From contig SNVD02002464.1 of NCBI GenBank assembly GCA_013180625.2, positions 62,001-126,000 on the forward strand: a stretch of 64,000 nt of DNA. Reading direction: 5' to 3'. The position numbers and the translations under genes were made by a program. This document shows, piece by piece, positions 23,670 through 35,114 of this stretch (position 1 is its first letter; each line of letters begins with the position of its first letter). The notes under the pieces are model-generated. The model worked only from the letters and a program-made list of their open reading frames with translations, searched no databases and was not told the DNA's origin. The stretch is from Boswellia sacra (Eukaryota > Streptophyta > Magnoliopsida > Sapindales > Burseraceae).

Positions 23670-25400
23670 ATGGAGTTTATTCGCAATGAAGGATCCGAAA
23701 CACAACCACATATCCTTGATGATAGTAATTATTCATATTGGAAGGCAAGAATGATGATGTATATTAAATCTCTTGATGATAGGGCATGGACTAGTGTACT
23801 TAAAGGATGGATACCACCAACGAAGGTGAATGCTTTTGCTGATTCCGAAGCCAAATCAGAGGATGAACAGATTGATGAAGAATACTGACGTTCCAGCTAG
23901 GATTCAAAGGCTCTTAACGCAATCTTTGCTGCAGTAGACTTAAACAATTTTGGATAGATTTCAAGGTGCAAAGTGGCCAAAGAAGTATGAGACATACTTG
24001 AGTTAAAACATGAAGGTACTGTATCTGTTAAAAGATCTAAATTGATGAGATTAAATTGTCAATTTGAAAATCTGATGATGCATGAGAATGAGTCAATTTC
24101 TGAGTTTTACTCTAAGATATGTCACATTACACATTCGGCATACATGCTTGGCAAAACTTTCACTGATGCAGAAATTGTTAGCAAGATAATTAGGTCTATT
24201 CCAGATAAATTTCAACCTAAAATTTCAGCCATTGAGGAAGTTAAAAACACTGATGAGATGAAGGTTGATGAACTGATAGGCATTCTCCAAAACTTTAAAA
24301 TTAATCAGAGTACTAGGAAGCAAAAAGGTAAAAGCATTGCATTCAATATAAAAACTGAAAAATCTGATGATGAAAGTAATGATGACCTTGATGAAACTGA
24401 TTCTAAACAGATTACTTTTCTAACAAGAAATTATGTCAAGTTCATGAAAAGAAATTTCAGGAAAAAGAATCAAGGAAAGCCATCAAACTCAAGTGATGAA
24501 AAATTCAGAAAGATCAGCAAGGAGAATGACAAGAAGAAGTCAAAATAACCTGAAAAGAAAGGGCAGATTCAATGTTATGAATGTTCTGGTTATGGGCATA
24601 TTCAATCTGAATGTGTTAATCTCAAGAAGAAGAACAAAGGATTGACAGCAACCTGGAGTGATGAATCAGAATCAGAGTCAGAAGATCAAGATTGCATGAG
24701 CAACTTTGTTGCATTTACTACATCTACAGCGGATAAAGGGAAAGCTGTTATGTCTGACATAACAAAAAATTATAAAACCAGTGTTGATCATTCTGATGAA
24801 GAAGATAGACTAGAATACTATGAAGAGTTGCAAGAGACATATAACGCACTTAATGGTGAATGGCTGAATCAGAAGGAAGAAATCAAAATCTTGAAGAAGA
24901 AGATTGAGGTGCTGGAATGTGAAAAATCCTATTTTGAAAATCGTATCTCAGAGTTGGAGACTGTTTTGACAGACAAAACAGTACATATTGAGAAAATCAC
25001 AACAGAACTGGTTGAAAGCAAGAGGTGTGTTGATCAACTCAAAATTTGAGCAACCAAACTTGATCAGGTCTTGAGTCTTGGAAGAGATAACTCCAACAAA
25101 CATGGATTGGGGTATACAGAAGGTAATGTTGCATCTTCATTAAAAATAGTTTTTGTGAAAGCCTCAACATTAGGTAAGAATTCAGAACTTAACTCTTTAA
25201 AGTCAAGCCCTGATTCCAAAAGCAGTGAGACATTTGTCTCTCCTCTGAGTTCTTTCAAATTTAGTCCTGAAAAGGTAAAGAAATTCATTCCTACTTGTTA
25301 TTTTTGTGATAAAAAAGGACATATTAGGCCTAGATGCTTTAAACTATTGAATCTTTTGCATAAGAGATCAAAACAGTTCAAACTATTACCAAAACCATAA
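23670..25400 (+). pseudogene. SIRE-type Gag with two zinc knuckles
   Basis: It starts MEFIRNEGSETQPHILDD and continues NYSYWKARMMMYIKSLDD and WIPPTKV, the usual copia gag start. The UBN2-type capsid domain is at 24042-24300. A CCHC knuckle (CYECSGYGHIQSEC) is at about 24572-24613, an acidic stretch and a coiled coil (24840-25045) follow, then HGLGYTEG and a second CCHC (CYFCDKKGHIRPRC) near 25298-25339. Stops at 23886, 24546 and 25047 and a shift near 23890-24040 break the frame. Confidence 0.88.
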
Positions 25401-27101
25401 CTGCAGTGGGTTAAGAAAGACAAAACAGTATGTCATGTTGCATTTACCGCATTTAATCATGCATCTAACGATTTATGGTATTTTGACAGCGGTTGTTCCA
25501 AGCACATGACTGAAAATAAACAGTTTCTAACAGACTTTAAAGCTTGCAAGGATGGTAATGTCACTTTTGGAGATGGAGCAAAAAGTAAGATCATTGGTAA
25601 AGGCACTTTGAATGTCGAAGGCCTACCCAATTTTCAAAATGTCTTGCTGGTTGAAGATTTGAAAGCTAATCTTATTAGTATTAGTCAGATTTGTGATGAA
25701 ATGTATACTGTTAATTTCACATAAAACAAATGCATGGTCTTAGATAATTTTGGTAAATGCATTCTAGAAGGTAATAGATCTTCGGATAATTGTTATTTGG
25801 TAGAAATTGCATTTCATGCTAGGATTTCGGATTTAGAATTGTGGCATAAAAAATTAGGGCACTTAAATTATAAAGACTTGGTTAAATTAACCAAGTTATG
25901 TGCAGTAAAAGGAGTTCCTAAACTTGATGACAAAGTTAATGGAATTTGTGGACCATGTCAAATGGGAAAACAAATTAGAAGTTCACACAAGTCAAATCCA
26001 CATCTTAGCACATCCAAAATACTTGATTTGCTTTATATGAATCTTATGGGTCCTATGCAAATCGAAAGTATTATAGGTAAGAGATAAATATTTGTTTGTG
26101 TGGATGATTTTTCTAGATATACTTGGGTTGATTTCACTAAAGAAAAATCTGACACCTTTGAAGCTTTCAGGAATCTTTGTGTTAAGCTTGAAAATGAGCA
26201 AAACACGAACATTTGCAGGATTGTGAGAATAAGAAGCGATCATGACAAAGAATTTGAGAATGTTAGCTATGCTGACTTCTACAAATATCATGGCATTGAC
26301 CATGAGTTTTTAGCTCCTAAAACCCCTGAACAGAATGGCATTGTGGAAAGAAAGAATAGAACTCTTCAAGAGATGACTAGAGTGATGCTCAATAGCAAGA
26401 AATTGACTAAAAGGCTATGGGCTGAAGCAATAAGCACTGCTTGTTATATTTCAAATAGAGTTTTTCTTAGACCTGGTACTAACCAGACACCTTATGAAAT
26501 TTTAAAAGAGAGAAAACCGAATTTGAAATATTTTCATGTTTTTGGATGCAGGTGTTACATCTTAAATGACAGAGGGCAGTTAGGAAAATTAGACCCGAGA
26601 AGTGATGAAGGAGTCTTCGTGGGATATGCTCAAAATAGCAAAGCATTTCGAGTTTACAATCTAAGAATTGAGACAGTCATGGAATCTGCAAACGTAGTAT
26701 TTGATGATCTGGACGATTATGCAAAGTACTCACAAGAAGAAAGCATAACCAGCTTCACTGATGATACAAAAAAGTCAGATTCAGACAGCAACAATAAAGA
26801 AGATTCTGTTATGAAAGAGGAAACAGTTGCTGTTACATCTGACGTAACAGTAAACAATTTAGATTTGAATAGAAATTCAATCCGGAATGATGATGATAGA
26901 AAAGATCCACCCATATGGATTCAGAAGGCACATCCAACAAGCTCTATCATAGGAACACCAGATGGCATGATGAAAACTCGAAGCAAGGTAAGAAACCAGG
27001 TAAGGTTTGCATGTTATGTTTCTTTAGTTGAACCAAAAAATGTGAAAGAAGCATTAAAAGAAGATGTTTGGATTCAAACCATGCAAGATGAACTTAATTA
27101 G
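25401..27101 (+). pseudogene. SIRE-type pol: protease and integrase
   Basis: Protease: WYFDSGCSKHMT with catalytic DSG at 25485-25493, then FGDGAKSKIIGKG and VLLVEDLKANLISISQ. The zinc-binding pre-integrase motif is LWHKKLGHLNYKDL...CGPCQMGKQ (25838-25970). Integrase core: the first catalytic Asp (normally in HMDLMGPM) is Asn at 26040-26042 (YMNLMGPM); the second Asp (RSDHDKEF) and the Glu (PEQNGIVERKNRTL) are intact. The C-terminal part (VFGCRCYILNDRGQLGK, GVFVGYA) is present. A stop at 25722, one at 26085 and one at 27099 interrupt it. Confidence 0.9.
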
Positions 27102-28549
27102 TTTAAAAAGAATGAAGTATGAGAATTAGTTCCTAGGCCAGAAAATGCAAATGTCATTGGAACTAAATAGATATTCAAAAATAAAACTGATGAAAGTGGA
27201 CAAGCAGTAAGAAACAAGGCTAGACTAGTTGCACAAAGTTACACACAAGTAGAAGGCATAGACTTTGATAAAACCTTTGCATCAGTAGCTAGACTTGAGT
27301 CAATCAGATTACTACTCGCAATTTCTTGTTTGCTTGATTTCAAATTGTACCAAATGAATGTTAAAACAACATTTTTAAATGGCTATCTCAATGAAGAAGT
27401 CTTTGTTGAACAGCCTAAAGGATTTGAAGATCCTAAACATCCTGATTTTGTGTACAAATTGCATAAAACTTTGTATGGTTTGAAAAAAGCTCCTAGAGCT
27501 TGGTATGAAAGGTTAACAAATTTTTTGATCAACAAAAATTATAAAAGAGGCAGCAATGATAAGACTTTGTTTACCAAACATGCATCTAACAATCTTATTG
27601 TTGCACAAATATATGTTGATGACATTGTTTTCGGATCAACTAACAAAAGCAAAGCTAATGAGTTTATTAAGTTGATGCAGGAAGAGTTTGAGATGAGCAT
27701 GATAGGAGAATTAAATTTCTTTCTTGGACTATAAGTTAAGCAAATGAATGATGGGATATTCATATCTTAATCAAAATATGCTAAAAATCTTGTAAAGAAA
27801 TTTGGGCTTGAAAATGCAAAACCTATAAAAACTCCTATCATTACTAATCTAAAACTTTCAAAAGACAATGCAGAGAAAGATGTCGATGCAAGTTTGTACA
27901 GAAGTATTATTGGCAGCTTGCTATAACTCATAGCAAGTAGACTGGACTTGTGCTTTAGTGTAGGATTATGCGCAAGATTTCAAGTAAATCCAAAGGAATC
28001 ACATCTTGCAGCAGCTAAGAGAATCATCAGGTATGTTCACAGAACACATAATTATGGAATATGGTTTTCTAAACATACAAATGATTATCTTGCAGGGTTT
28101 AGTGATGCTGATTAGACAGGAAATGCAGATGACCGAAAAAGCACTTCGAGAGGTTGTGTACTAACTTGGTTTCATGGCACAGCAAAAAGTAGAATTCTAT
28201 TTCTTTGTCTACTGCTGAAGCCGAATACATAGCAATAGAAAGTGGTTACACACAACTATTATGGATGAAGCAAATGTTGAGTGATTATGGTATTAAACAA
28301 AAGCCCATAATTGTGTTTTACGATAACACTAGTGCCATAAATATTTTCAAAAATCCTATTCAACATTCTAGAACAAAACACATTGACATAATATACCATT
28401 TTATAAGGGAATTAATAGAATCCAAGGTGATACACATTGAACACATCTCCACTGATAAACAATTGGTTGACTTGTTCACTAAAGCATTGGATGTAACAAG
28501 ATTTGAAAATCTAAGAAAAGCCTTAGGCATCTGTCAGTTATATGAATGA
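27102..28549 (+). pseudogene. SIRE-type pol: reverse transcriptase and RNase H
   Basis: RT motifs seen: RNKARLVAQSYTQVEGIDFD, LYQMNVKTTFLNG (the catalytic DVKTAFL Asp is Asn), EEVFVEQPKGFEDP, LYGLKKAPRAWYERL and the active-site YVDD at 27612-27623. RNase H motifs: STAEAEYIA (28205 on), MLSDYGIK, YDNTSAINI, RTKHIDIIYHFIRE and DLFTKAL. At least eight internal stops lie where relatives have Trp or Gln (for example near 27099, 27120, 27168, 27732, 27768 and 28114), and one frameshift lies near 28190. The C-terminus is natural at 28549. Confidence 0.92.
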
Positions 28550-28705
28550 ACACAGTATGCTGTTATGTTATTCATATCTATAGTATCATAAGTTTTCTTC
28601 TAAAATAGCATGTGTGAGCTGTGACATAAAATTTGTCTGAATGATAAGATACTGATTTAAAATGAAAAATACAAAGAGGGCTACCAATATATGATGCGTG
28701 AAAGC

Positions 28706-29196
28706 TGATGCGTTCGAAACTAGCAAGTATACTAGTCGCACAAGTAATAAAGTGATAAGTAAGATATCGTTCCCACGAGGATTGATTCTAATTGAATTTG
28801 TTATTTCCAGCAACAATTAACTAAATGGGGGGTTTTGTTGGTTGATTAACTAGATGAAAAACTGAATACGACGGTAATTAATGAATAACACAATGCAAAC
28901 TTAATTGAAATGGGAATTAATCAATGATAGAAATCTGGTTAAGGGATCATTCTCCACCACAAGATATGGATTTACGAATTAATTGTAGAATTATCATCCA
29001 ATTACACCATTGAAATTATCAACCGTAGATAACAATAAGCTCTGTTATCCCAATCTTTCCTTACTTTGTTGTTAAATAAAACAGGCTCTTTATTTAATCT
29101 CTATCCATTAAACAACCTAGAACAAGCTCTCTAAATTTAATTAAATGGATGCATTACGAAAAGAAAGACAGGTTGATCTAAGCAATAAACACACAA
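28706..29196 (-). repeat. Truncated LTR copy a
   Basis: The first 491 bp match LTR b and LTR c from TGATGCGTTCGAAACTAG to AATAAACACACAA. It is then joined, through a few bases shared by both partners (ACAA), to the internal leader sequence. Confidence 0.9.
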
Positions 29197-29294
29197 ACAA
29201 TCATAAAAGAAAAACAAAAAAAACACGAATCAACAATGAAAATAAAATAACAAATCGATTATGAAATCAATCCCCGGCAATAGCGCCAAAAACT
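29197..29294 (-). repeat. Duplicated leader with primer binding site
   Basis: Copy of 36992-37090 (AACAATCATAAAAG... TCGATTATGAAATCAATCCC, GCGCCAAAAACT). In this copy the PBS reads, on the minus strand, TGGCGCTATTGCCGGGGA, with two changes from the other copy. Confidence 0.88.
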
Positions 29295-30706
29295 TGATGC
29301 GTTCGAAACTAGCAAGTATACTAGTCGCACAGGTAATAAAGTGATAAGTAAGATATCGTTCCCACGAGGATTGATTCTAATTGAATTTGTTATTTTCCAG
29401 CACAAAAACTAAATGGGGGGTTTTGTTGGTTGATTAACTAGATGAAAAATGAATACGACGATAATTAATGAATAACACAATGCAAACTTAATTGAATGGG
29501 AATTAATCAATGATAGAAATCTGGTTAAGGGATCATTCTCCACCACAAGATATGGATTTGCGAATTAATTGTAGAATTGTCATCCAATTACACCATTGAA
29601 ATTATCAACCGTAGATAACAACAAGCTCTGTTATCCCAATCTTTCCTTACTTTGTTGTTAAATAAAACAGGCTCTTTATTTAATCTCTATCCATTAAACA
29701 ACCTAGAACAAGCTCTCTAAATTTAATTCAATGGATGCATTACGAAAAGAAAGACAGGTTGATCTAAGCAATAAACACACAAGCTCGGATTATTTAACTT
29801 AGGTTATATTCTCCAATTGCAATCTCTGATCACAATTTTGCTACTAATGATTAGAAATTCAAGACAATTACGGATCAAGATTTCTAGTCTAGCAATAGAC
29901 ACTACCAGATTATATTCAGTTGGCCACCCAAATACAATCAGCAAGCAATCATAAGCATTAAATATGGGAGAATACAAGCAACTTCAATTAGAGAATTGGA
30001 TAAAAATATCTTGCACAATCAACTCACAAAAACCATATCAAGGGCTTTGAAATCACCCTCAACCAATTCAGATTTAGTTACACATATTCAGACAAATACA
30101 AATACAATACAATATGGAGACATTCCAGAAAATGAAAGGGAAAGGGAAAACTTAGCAAATTTGATCAAATCTCTTAGGATTTGTAGTTCTTCCTCTTTCC
30201 AAGCCTTCAATCTCCTTCAAGAACTCCAAGAGATGAGAAGAAATCCAAAGATGCAGCCTCCAACACGTTCCCCCCCTCTTCAAGTTATTCAAAATAAAAC
30301 CCTAAAATGTGTTGTATACTCTGCTACAGTAACATGCTACAGTGTCCCGTATTATACATGCTACAGTGATTTGTGGAATTACATTCTACACTTCTCACAC
30401 TGTTTTGATTACAACTTTTGGTACACTGAATGGATTTATAAACCGTAAATTTCTCCAGAAAATAGACTTCGAGAGATTTCCAACGGTATAACATGTTATC
30501 GGTTCATTGTATATCAATACAATTAAATCCGAGAAGATGGTTGACTAGCAGAGGTGAAAAATGAAGGGTTTTACTTCACTTTGTGCAAGTTCCTCCAAAA
30601 CTCCTACAAACATCAAAACCACACAAAAACATAAAAATACCAAGGATTATAGCAAAGAAACATAGATGAATTGATATGAAAATGATACATAAATAGACAC
30701 CTATCA
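29295..30706 (-). repeat. Full LTR copy b (1412 bp)
   Basis: It starts TGATGCGTTCG and ends GACACCTATCA on the plus strand. It is bordered by leader/PBS on the left and by a polypurine tract on the right, so on the minus strand it serves both as 3' LTR of the main body and as 5' LTR of the collapsed unit. Confidence 0.92.
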
Positions 30707-30720
30707 AATTCCCCCCACTT
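30707..30720 (-). promoter_or_regulatory. Polypurine tract of the gypsy element
   Basis: On the minus strand AAGTGGGGGGAATT runs straight into the LTR start TGATAGGTGTC. Confidence 0.85.
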
Positions 30721-32687
30721 AAACTTTGCTAGTCCTCGAGCAACTACGACGATATGAAACAAAACTAAATCGAAACAGATTCAAAGAAAAAATTAAAACA
30801 CACATGTTTTAACTTGTAAATAGGCCTCAAAGATTGTACTTAATTATAACCCAAGGAAAACTTCAAAATAATGCACTTGATCAAGAATCTCATTACAAAG
30901 ATTAGTTTCGCTCTACTTCAATTCCTCCAATGTGTGGTGTGTGTAGAGCCATTCTCACCTAATCACTTGTAACCCGGATGAGTTTATGCATAAAAATGAA
31001 TCATATTTAATAGTGAAGATGTGTGTATAAATGAACTCCATAGGCTTGCTTTTCAAGTCACTCTCCACTAATGTAGACATGCACAACACCAAGGATCAAG
31101 TAGGACTTTATTAAGCTTGTAACGTTTGGCTTGGGTGAAGGTATGATAAAGGATAATAATTTGGCTCAAATCACCCACAAACACATAAATCATTCAAGAC
31201 TATGTAGAGCTCAACCCTATAACACAACTTCAGTTCAATTCACCAGGTTACTCCCCCAAACTTATTTAAAACACTCAATCTTTTTTTTTTTTTTTGCAGA
31301 AAACAAAAGAAAACTACACCCCCACACTTTGTTGTTTCATTCTTTTTAAGAACACTTAAGGGTATAGATCTCTTATTCTTCTTCTTTTGTTCTCTTTTTT
31401 TCTTTTTTTTCTTTTTTTTATTACACTTCCCCTCCCCTACACTTAAACAACACATTGTCCCCAATGTATAAGTATGTGGACAATAAGTACAGATTGGCTT
31501 TTTTCTTTTTTTTTTTTTTTTTCAAACACAATAGAACTCACTTGCATTGCTCATGACACATCCCAACCTCCTCTAACTTCCCAAAAACCAGAACATAGCT
31601 CAAAATTTAATTGTGAATGATCTACATGCTCATAGGTAAGGGATAAACTGTTTGGAACAAATTCATTTGAGGTTAGGAAATCTTTTAGTGAGTTAACAAG
31701 AAAAAAACAAAAGGCTTACAGAGGCTCAAAGGGGTAACTAGGGATCAATTTTAATAAAGGTTGGCTATTAAGGCTCAAACGGTCCAAAGATGGCCTAAAT
31801 CATTTCCCTAATGTTGCACAGTCTAGGATTTCGCCTCGAGTGACCATCAAACAAGTTCTAGAATTCATTGAAATCTGAAGAAACATTTAAATTACATAAA
31901 TTTCTCTAAGTGAACAAATAACTCAGTGATAATAGCTCAGTGCTCAATGTTGCGCAAGGAATCAAAAGCAAAGCGAAAACCAATATACATTTCAAGCACA
32001 CAGATCCATGCATCGTTTATCAGTTTCTAAGAGTTATTCTTAATTCAATCATTATCTTATCATCGACCCACAAAATGCAAGAAAGAGGTACGTGGCGTTG
32101 TTACACCTGAGTCAAGATTGTATATTTCAACAATCCTTAGGACCAGTAGCCCGCAGACTTAAGGTTTCTAGCCTATATACCTTTATTATGAAAGAACAAA
32201 ACAAGAAACAAGATACTTCAAACAACATGAAATAAACAAACTACAGATTTATTTAGAAAGAATGCGTTTCAAGGGTTAAAGAAACCCCATATTCTGCCCT
32301 TCTTAAGTTTTTTTTCACAAAAATTTTTTTTTTGAATCGAAACTGATAAAGATGAAAACACATAACAACTCTAAATTACGTAAAACTAAACTTACTCATA
32401 AAATAACAAAGTCCAACAAGTCAGCAAACACAAACAAGTCAGTTAGAATGGGTCTAAAAAGTTTAGAAGTTAGCCTCCTTATTCAGCCATTATGGATTGA
32501 AGAGATCCAGAATGCGTTTCAAGAGGACTTAAACTTTTAAGACACCACTCTAAAAGGCAAGATTAGAAAATATTACCTGGAACGAAAGAAATAACCTGAA
32601 AAAGCTCAAAAGAAATAACATGAAAAATCTCAGATAAACACAATAAAAAGAAAGCAAACAAAAGGGAAGCAAACCAGCAGATAAAGA
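30721..32687 (-). other. gypsy element 3' noncoding region
   Basis: No ORF with similarity. It contains poly-T/poly-A runs (31280-31294, 31385-31420, 31500-31522) and starts with TTAAACTTTGCTAGTCCTCG, common in the 3' region of this kind of element. Short repeats of GAATGCGTTTCAAG occur at 32260 and 32509. Confidence 0.5.
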
Positions 32688-33339
32688 TTACAGATGGAGC
32701 GCTAAATCCAATTTATGCCTTTTATTGCCCTCCACAAACCAATCTATCCGAGCTATTGTTGGATCAGGCGAATAGACGAATGATTGTAATTTGTCAATTA
32801 ACTCCCCTGCAGTTGAAGCTGTAACCAGGATTTGCCTCGTCGACTGTGAGATAAAGTTTTTTTCTACTGCTTGATCAAGAAAGGACAACAAATCATCAAA
32901 AAAATTATTGACATTTAACAAACCAATGGGTTTCTGATAGATGTTTAGTTGTGCCCAAGAGGTGATTTGAAATATCTCCTCTAATGTACCATAACCACCG
33001 GGCAAAGCTATACATGCATCAGATTTAATGATCCATATGTGCAATACGCTCATGCATGCTAGAGACCTGTAACTCTTCCCCCATTGTGTTGCCTACGATA
33101 TCTCGTACAGCTAATGGTTTAGGGATAATGCCGAGAACTTTGCTTCCTCCTAAGGATGCAGCTGTTGACACACACCCCATTAACCCAAGACTACCCCCTC
33201 CATAAATCAAATGAATACCCCTCGCAGCTAATGTCTTACCAAGATCAAGAGCTGCTGTTGTAAACTCTCCATCTTTACCAAATTGCGATCCACAAAATAC
33301 GCATATATTTTGGAATCGCCGAATTGGTGTTTTCTCCAT
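32688..33339 (-). pseudogene. LOG: LONELY GUY (LOG) cytokinin riboside 5'-monophosphate phosphoribohydrolase, intronless copy
   Basis: Starting at ATG 33337-33339 on the minus strand the frame reads FQNICVFCGSQFGKDGEF, HLIYGGGSLGLMGCVSTAA, KVLGIIPKPLAVRDIVG and SSMHERIAHM. A frameshift at about 33030-33050 moves the reading to the next frame, SDACIALPGGYGTLEEIF, TSWAQLNIYQKPIGLLNV, ending LDLALHL at 32688. LOG converts cytokinin nucleotides to active free bases in the cytosol. The PGGYGTxEE motif and the GGGSxGLMG nucleotide loop are both intact. Total length (about 216 codons) equals that of LOG proteins, but no introns are present, whereas plant LOG genes usually have several. It lies in the element's own transcriptional direction. 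I infer a retrocopy carried by the retrotransposon, now disabled by the single shift. Confidence 0.87.
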
Positions 33340-33530
33340 TTCTAAAAGTGCTCTAAACTTGTGCAAGACAATGATGTACGTTAGTATTATGCGATTCAAG
33401 TGCAAGACAGGTTATAAAATGACATTTGAGAATATGCAAAATGGATATATACACACGTAAAACTCTCAAATTTGACACATGGGGACATAATTTCGGTGGG
33501 GGTTGCTCGATGCAGATTTTCGCCCCAAGA
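33340..33530. other. Sequence upstream of LOG copy
   Basis: No coding similarity. It leads into the tandem repeat; no clear TATA box was found. Confidence 0.4.
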
Positions 33531-33735
33531 TTTGAAAAAATGAGATATGCTTTCGGTAGGGTTTGACAAAACCTACACACTTGTCTCCCACGTGAAGCAT
33601 GGAAAATGAACATATACTTTCGATGGGGTTTGACAAAACCGCCACACTTGTCTCTCACGTGAAGCATGAAAAGTAGAGATATACTTTCGGTGGAGGTTGA
33701 CAAAACCTCCACACTTGTCTCCCACGTGTACTTAT
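33531..33735. repeat. Three tandem ~67-bp repeats with G-box
   Basis: Units start ATATGCTTTCGGTAGGG, ATATACTTTCGATGGGG and ATATACTTTCGGTGGAG. Each contains TTGACAAAACC, CACACTTGTCTC and the palindrome CACGTG (a G-box, at about 33590, 33657 and 33724), and two also have GAAGCATG. GGAGGTTGACAAAACCTCC in the last unit can fold into a hairpin. It lies 200-400 bp upstream of the LOG start. Confidence 0.8.
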
Positions 33736-33956
33736 GCCATAGGGTAGTCATATGCTTTGTCAAAAAGAAAACTTGAAATTAAAACAAACGAAATCAACAA
33801 ACAACAACAACATAAAAACAACATTGATAATCAGATCAAACGAAACAAGAAAAAAAAAAATTCGACAACAACAACACACATTCAAATATACAAGTAGTTG
33901 TGATTGTGGCTCACATCTTCCTCTGGTTTGACGTCCAGTAACGGCTGAAACGCCTT

Positions 33957-34640
33957 CTATGAGTCGGGGATTTGCTTCCCATCCAGTTTTCTTATAAACT
34001 GGCAAACAGGGTCGTTTTTTGTCAGATTCCCTAGACTATAACACTGCAATTCATCACGAAATTGTGTCCATAGATTAAGCAATTCACGCTGAACAAGTCC
34101 ACAAGAATGTGACTCAATAGTTAATAAAACATTATCCAGCGACTCATTACTCAAACCATTCTTAATAAATGAAAGTTTATCTTCTCTATTCCTGGACGCA
34201 AAACCTAATGAACGACAAGTCTGGTTACAATTCATCTAGCACATTTATAACATACTTGTAACCTTTTCGCTCTTCGCCTCTTGGCGTAGTAGCTTTTCCT
34301 AGACCAGGCATGTATTTTGCGAGATTAATGTCCGGCTCACCGGACAATCTTACCTTGGCTTCGATAAGCCATCGGATATCCGCAGGTAGATTTAAGAGCA
34401 TCAATACTCAAAGTCTAGTCATCCGTACTTTATAAATTTTAAACACAGCATTTTGAGGAAGTGAAGGGAAATATTTACGAAGGTTCGACAGAAAGATATC
34501 GGCATCCATTGGAGAGAAGAAAAGGAGAGCTATTACCGATAATGCGATTGAGTCTGTTCTTCTCCAAGATATGCACGTTTCAAACCTTCGGGCAATGGTT
34601 TCAGCTCCCTTTGGATGTTTCCTCAAGCTGTTGCACAAAT
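33957..34640 (-). other. Unassigned ORF remnants in gypsy element
   Basis: Minus-strand frames 34235-33957 (ESHSCGLVQRELLNLWTQF, CQFIRKLDGKQIP), about 34405-34240 (LPADIRWLIEAKVRLSGEPD, YKYVINVLDEL) and 34605-34530 (ELKPLPEGLKRAYLGEEQTQ) look like degraded coding DNA. The last resembles the LELKPLP-YLG phrase found before gypsy reverse transcriptases. The others are not recognised; they may be another captured gene or an old extra ORF. Confidence 0.35.
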
Positions 34641-34910
34641 GAATTCGAAGTACGAAATAATCAAATTAAACAAAAGGAAGGAAAAGAAAAGAGCAGAAAC
34701 AAAACTAAAGACACATAAAAGAGATAACAACACAATAGCAAACAAAAGTCAAAAACAAGTAAAAAAATATAAAAAACAAATAAGACAGATGGCAAAGAGA
34801 GATAAAACCTGATCAATTTGATGGCCTACAAAAGGAATCTCCTGGAGACACAAAAATCGATCATTATTACCTTATTTTAATTTTCTTTTCTTTTCTTTTA
34901 TTTATTTTTT
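34641..34910. other. Purine-rich noncoding stretch
   Basis: A-rich on the plus strand (AAAGAGATAAAA-type text), with TTTTCTTTTCTTTTCTTTT at 34877-34895. No coding signal. Confidence 0.4.
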
Positions 34911-34919
34911 CAAAAACAT

Positions 34920-35085
34920 TGGGTTGCCTCCCAATAAGCGCTTGGTTTAACGTCCTCAGCTCGACGTTGGTTCCATCATGGGAGGATCCAACCTCCGTTG
35001 TGCTTCTCTAGTCGGCTTGGATCCTTCTTCCAACAAGAAATGGTGCAAGCATATGGCTGGGCCTTGGATGTTAGTAATCGTCCAC
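34920..35085 (-). pseudogene. gypsy reverse transcriptase start, fused across a deletion
   Basis: On the minus strand the frame reads HHFLLEEGSKPTREAQRRLD then PPMME, the first residues of an Athila/Tat-type RT. It then changes abruptly to sequence reading TLNQALIGRQPN-like, which normally follows integrase. The join lies near 34970. About 3 kb of RT, RNase H and integrase are therefore deleted. Confidence 0.65.
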
Positions 35086-35114
35086 TTAATAGATGTTTTG
35101 TGAACTCTAAGTAC

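Noticed and set aside
28681..28712. TGATGCG repeated twice before LTR a, as a possible second LTR start
   Set aside because: The AAAGC duplication fixes the start at 28706; the earlier TGATGCG (28692) is part of the SIRE sequence by chance.
31131..31464. Short open frames around poly-T and poly-A runs
   Set aside because: Low-complexity Lys or Phe runs in gypsy 3' noncoding sequence.
33353..33763. 136-codon open frame upstream of LOG
   Set aside because: Composed of the 67-bp tandem repeat read through; no family resemblance.
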